A DNA stretch of 64,000 bases from Palsa-295 sp963781105 (lineage in GTDB: Bacteria; Acidobacteriota; Terriglobia; Acidiferrales; UBA7541): NCBI GenBank assembly GCA_963781105.1, contig CAWAED010000012.1, forward strand, positions 372,001 through 436,000. The letters run 5' to 3'. The notes under the pieces are model-generated. The model made no database searches and was not told where the DNA came from. It saw only the letters and a program-made list of their open reading frames with translations. Position numbers and translations under genes: made by a program. The stretch's first letter is position 1. Each line of letters starts with the position of its first letter. Positions 53,488 to 64,000 of this stretch are shown piece after piece.

Positions 53488-53519
53488 AAAAAAAAGGCGC
53501 CGCGAGAAATCACGGCGCC
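53488..53519 (-). terminator. Rho-independent terminator of the rpl-rpo operon
   Basis: On the minus strand GGCGCCG (53513-53519) pairs with CGGCGCC (53496-53502) and is followed by eight T's. It lies 31 bases after the rpoC stop. Confidence 0.9.
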
Positions 53520-53549
53520 CAGTAAGGGTTACGTTGTCAAAGATGGAGT

Positions 53550-57746
<4,197 letters not shown>

Positions 57747-57760
57747 GGGCTGATCCTCCT

Positions 57761-57777
57761 GTCCCGCAAAGCGGGAC
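57761..57777 (-). promoter_or_regulatory. Hairpin just before the rpoC ribosome site
   Basis: GTCCCGC with TTT loop (minus strand) and GCGGGAC form a perfect 7-bp stem, followed immediately by AGGAGGA, the rpoC ribosome site. It could control rpoC translation or mRNA processing. Confidence 0.5.
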
Positions 57778-57805
57778 CAAAAACCAGTAACATAGATAAT
57801 GTCGT

Positions 57806-57834
57806 GCGCTCCGCGCGATTGCGGCGCGGAGCGC
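57806..57834 (-). promoter_or_regulatory. Strong hairpin just after rpoB
   Basis: GCGCTCCGCGC pairs perfectly with GCGCGGAGCGC (11 bp, 7-base loop), beginning nine bases after the rpoB stop. The minus-strand RNA would then run into the second hairpin at 57761. There is no T-run, so it is more likely a processing or stability site than a terminator. Confidence 0.55.
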
Positions 57835-57843
57835 CTATATTAA

Positions 57844-62289
<4,446 letters not shown>

Positions 62290-62315
62290 GGACCATCCTC
62301 ATAAAAGAATTCATG

Positions 62316-62358
62316 CCGGAAATGACGGCACGGGTAGACACCCGCCCCGTCAGTCCGG
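62316..62358 (-). promoter_or_regulatory. Long hairpin in the rplL-rpoB gap
   Basis: Outer stem CCGGA/TCCGG (62316-62320 with 62354-62358), middle stem TGACGG/CCGTCA (62323-62328 with 62347-62352) and inner stem CGGGT/ACCCG (62331-62335 with 62340-62344) stack to 16 base pairs with two small interior loops and an AGAC apex. It lies 27 bases before the rpoB ATG. In E. coli the same gap holds an attenuator and an RNase III site. Confidence 0.6.
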
Positions 62359-62449
62359 GAAGGACGTATTGTGAAGTTCCTTGTTCCTAAGGAGTGCGCG
62401 CGTACGCGAATTCCTTCGCGGCCCTCGTGTACAGGCCGCAGGGGCAGTG

Positions 62450-62833
62450 CTACTTGACGTCTACTTTGGCCCCGGCGTCTTCGAACTTTTTCTTGATCGT
62501 CGCGGCTTCGTCTTTGTTGACGCCCTCTTTCACCGTCTTGGGAGCGCCATCCACCAGATCCTTGGCTTCTTTCAAGCCCAGGCTGGTGACTTCGCGAACC
62601 GCTTTGATCACGTTGATCTTGTTGGCGCCCACTTCGGTGAGCACGACGGTGAATTCCGTCTTCTCTTCCGGTGCGCCCGCTGCTCCCACGCCTGCTCCGC
62701 CCGCCATCATCACGGGCGCTGCCGCTGCCGCGGAGACGCCGAAAGCTTCTTCCATCTTTTTTACCAGATCAGAAGCTTCGAGCAGCGTCAGACCCTTGAT
62801 CTCTTCCAGAATTGTTTCTACTTTGCTGGCCAT
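62450..62833 (-). CDS. rplL: 50S ribosomal protein L7/L12
   Basis: L7/L12 forms the flexible stalk that recruits translation factors. The 127-residue protein has the N-terminal dimerisation helices (VETILEEIKGLTLLEASDLVKKMEEAFGV), an Ala/Gly hinge (AAAAAPVMMAGGAGVGAAG), and the C-terminal domain (TEFTVVLTEVGANKINVIKAVREVTSLGLKEAKDLVDGAPKTVKEG). It lies between rplJ and rpoB, 160 bases before rpoB, in a gap containing a large hairpin. Confidence 0.97.
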   Translation of the reverse strand: MASKVETILEEIKGLTLLEASDLVKKMEEAFGVSAAAAAPVMMAGGAGVGAAGAPEEKTEFTVVLTEVGANKINVIKAVREVTSLGLKEAKDLVDGAPKTVKEGVNKDEAATIKKKFEDAGAKVDVK

Positions 62834-62911
62834 CGCTGTTTCCTATCCTCCTCCGAATTGAACAACCAAATCTCGTGAATGCAAGATTGCCGGACTTCCC
62901 TGCGAATTCCC

Positions 62912-63487
62912 CTACGCTTGAGTCGCTTCAGGAGCCGGGCTGCTCTCAGGTGCCGCGCCGCCCGCTCCGAACTTGTTGGCCTTTGCCGCTTCGCTGGTGA
63001 CCACCGCCAGATTCCGCGGCACGGCTGCCAGTACGACCGCCACGCGCTGTGCCGGAGCATTCAGCAGGAACATGATCTTGCTGATCAGCTCGTCCTTGCT
63101 CGGCAAATCCGCCAGCTGCTTGATTTCCTGGATCGAAATGACGCGCCCTTCCACCCAGCCCGCGCGGAATTGGAATGCTGGAACGTCCTTCGCGACTTTC
63201 GTCAAAATCTTCGCGAGCGCCACCGGATCCGTCTTGGTGTAGGCGATAGAATTCGTGCCCTTCAGGCCCTTCAGCAATCCCTCGGTGGGAGTGCCTGCCC
63301 CGGCGCGCTCCGCCACCGTATTCTTCACCACTTGATATTTTCCGCCGGCGGCTTCCACGCTGCGGCGCAGTTGCGTGTCCTGTTCGACCGTGATCCCCTG
63401 GAACGTCGAAAGAATTACCGTGGACACAGTCGCCAGCTGCTTTTTCAGCTCTTCCGCCTGCGTCACTTTTTCGGACTTCTTCTTCAT
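62912..63487 (-). CDS. rplJ: 50S ribosomal protein L10
   Basis: L10 anchors L7/L12 to the ribosome. From the ATG at 63487 (MKKKSEKVTQAEELKK, with GAGGGAGATTTGGGG upstream) the 191-residue protein has STVILSTFQGITVEQDTQLRR, YQVVKNTVAERA, LLKGLKGTNSIAYTKTDPVALAKIL and the L7/L12-binding helix FLLNAPAQRVAVVLAAVPRNLAVV. A short acidic Ala/Pro tail ends the protein. The gap to rplA is only 27 bases, so there is no room for a separate L10 leader ahead of it. Confidence 0.95.
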   Translation of the reverse strand: MKKKSEKVTQAEELKKQLATVSTVILSTFQGITVEQDTQLRRSVEAAGGKYQVVKNTVAERAGAGTPTEGLLKGLKGTNSIAYTKTDPVALAKILTKVAKDVPAFQFRAGWVEGRVISIQEIKQLADLPSKDELISKIMFLLNAPAQRVAVVLAAVPRNLAVVTSEAAKANKFGAGGAAPESSPAPEATQA

Positions 63488-63514
63488 CCCCAAATCTCCC
63501 TCGTGCTGCCCTGG

Positions 63515-64000
63515 TTACGCTGCCACCGCTACGGCGTGATCGCCTTCGGCTTCGTCAATCAGCACGCCCGGACCCATCGTCGAAGTCAGCGTGATTTTCT
63601 TGATGAACTTGCCCTTGGCCGCAGCGGGCTTGGCCTTGATGATCGCCGCGAGCAACGCGTGCGCGTTTCCCGCTAGCTGCTGCGCCGAAAAACTGATTTT
63701 GCCCACCGGTGAATGGATCAGCCCGGTCTTATCCAGGCGAAACTCCACTTTACCGGCCTTGATTTCCTTGATCGCTTTGGCGACGTCCGCGGTTACCGTC
63801 CCGGTCTTCGGATTCGGCATCAGCCCGCGCGGCCCCAGCACTTTGCCGAGCTTGCCAGCCGAGCGCATCATGTCCGGCGTCGCGATCACCGCTTCGTAAT
63901 CCGTCCAGCCGCCCTGAATCTTCTCCACCATGTCTTCGCCGCCGACGAAATCCGCGCCCGCCTCCTGCGCTTCGCGAATCTTGTCGCCGCCTGCGATCAC
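63515..64000 (-). CDS. rplA: 50S ribosomal protein L1, C-terminal part (runs off the window)
   Basis: The 161 residues visible match the C-terminal two-thirds of L1: FVGGEDMVEKIQGGW, IATPDMMRSAGKLGKVLGPRGLMPNPKTGTVT, DVAKAIKEIKAGKVEFRLDKTGLIHSPVGKISF, then a lysine-rich end. The true start is beyond position 64000; the codon at the edge is an internal GTG. L1 binds 23S rRNA at the L1 stalk and can repress its own mRNA. Confidence 0.95.
   Translation of the reverse strand: MIAGGDKIREAQEAGADFVGGEDMVEKIQGGWTDYEAVIATPDMMRSAGKLGKVLGPRGLMPNPKTGTVTADVAKAIKEIKAGKVEFRLDKTGLIHSPVGKISFSAQQLAGNAHALLAAIIKAKPAAAKGKFIKKITLTSTMGPGVLIDEAEGDHAVAVAA

Overview
The window looks like a chromosomal segment of an Acidobacteriota bacterium or a close relative. 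It is GC-rich and densely coded, with ordinary bacterial housekeeping operons. The lineage call rests on gene style: two b-type ATP synthase subunits (one with a signal peptide), a zinc-ribbon insertion in RpoB, and decayed 'TCATCCCGAGCGCAGCGAGGGATCT'-like intergenic repeats. It is an inference; there is no rRNA or tRNA gene here to confirm it.

Layout, left to right. 1-446 holds the broken 3' end of an unrecognised gene. 541-1701 is an FAD amine oxidoreductase. 1851-8256 (minus strand) is a 2-oxoacid dehydrogenase operon read lpdA, lipB, E1-alpha, E1-beta, an unknown 83-residue protein, E2; it carries the complex plus the enzyme that starts lipoylation. 8641-11223 encodes a CPBP membrane protease and a dicarboxylate symporter, convergent across a hairpin cluster. 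11327-12717 is a complete insertion sequence with 33-bp terminal inverted repeats, next to thrC. 14220-20382 has a DksA-like regulator, a frameshifted comF, an HNH nuclease, a frameshifted PD-(D/E)XK-like gene, a phosphoesterase and queA. 20548-28914 carries an rRNA methyltransferase, clpB, htpX, a coiled-coil membrane protein, nagA and a nucleotidyltransferase.

28921-35525 (minus) has a glutaredoxin and the ATP synthase operon atpF'-F-H-A-G-D-C; subunits a and c are absent from the window. 35758-42779 holds membrane proteins, a DUF420/CtaM-like protein, a HEAT protein, glutaryl-CoA dehydrogenase coupled to an exported DUF711 protein, and class II fructose bisphosphatase. 43068-50923 contains an XRE regulator, a gene-poor stretch, an HD hydrolase, a DUF1203 protein, a DciA-like protein, gatC-gatA and several unknown proteins. 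50938-64000 (minus) ends with a hybrid histidine kinase and the rplA-rplJ-rplL-rpoB-rpoC cluster, whose intergenic gaps contain strong RNA hairpins and which ends at a clear terminator.

I see no CRISPR array, prophage, secondary-metabolite cluster or recognisable defence island. The most unusual signals are the two-ribbon insertion in RpoB, the five-fold 9-residue repeat tail on E1-alpha, the small unknown protein inside the dehydrogenase operon, the hairpins in the rpl-rpo operon, and three disrupted reading frames in the first 18 kb, which may be real decay or sequence errors.
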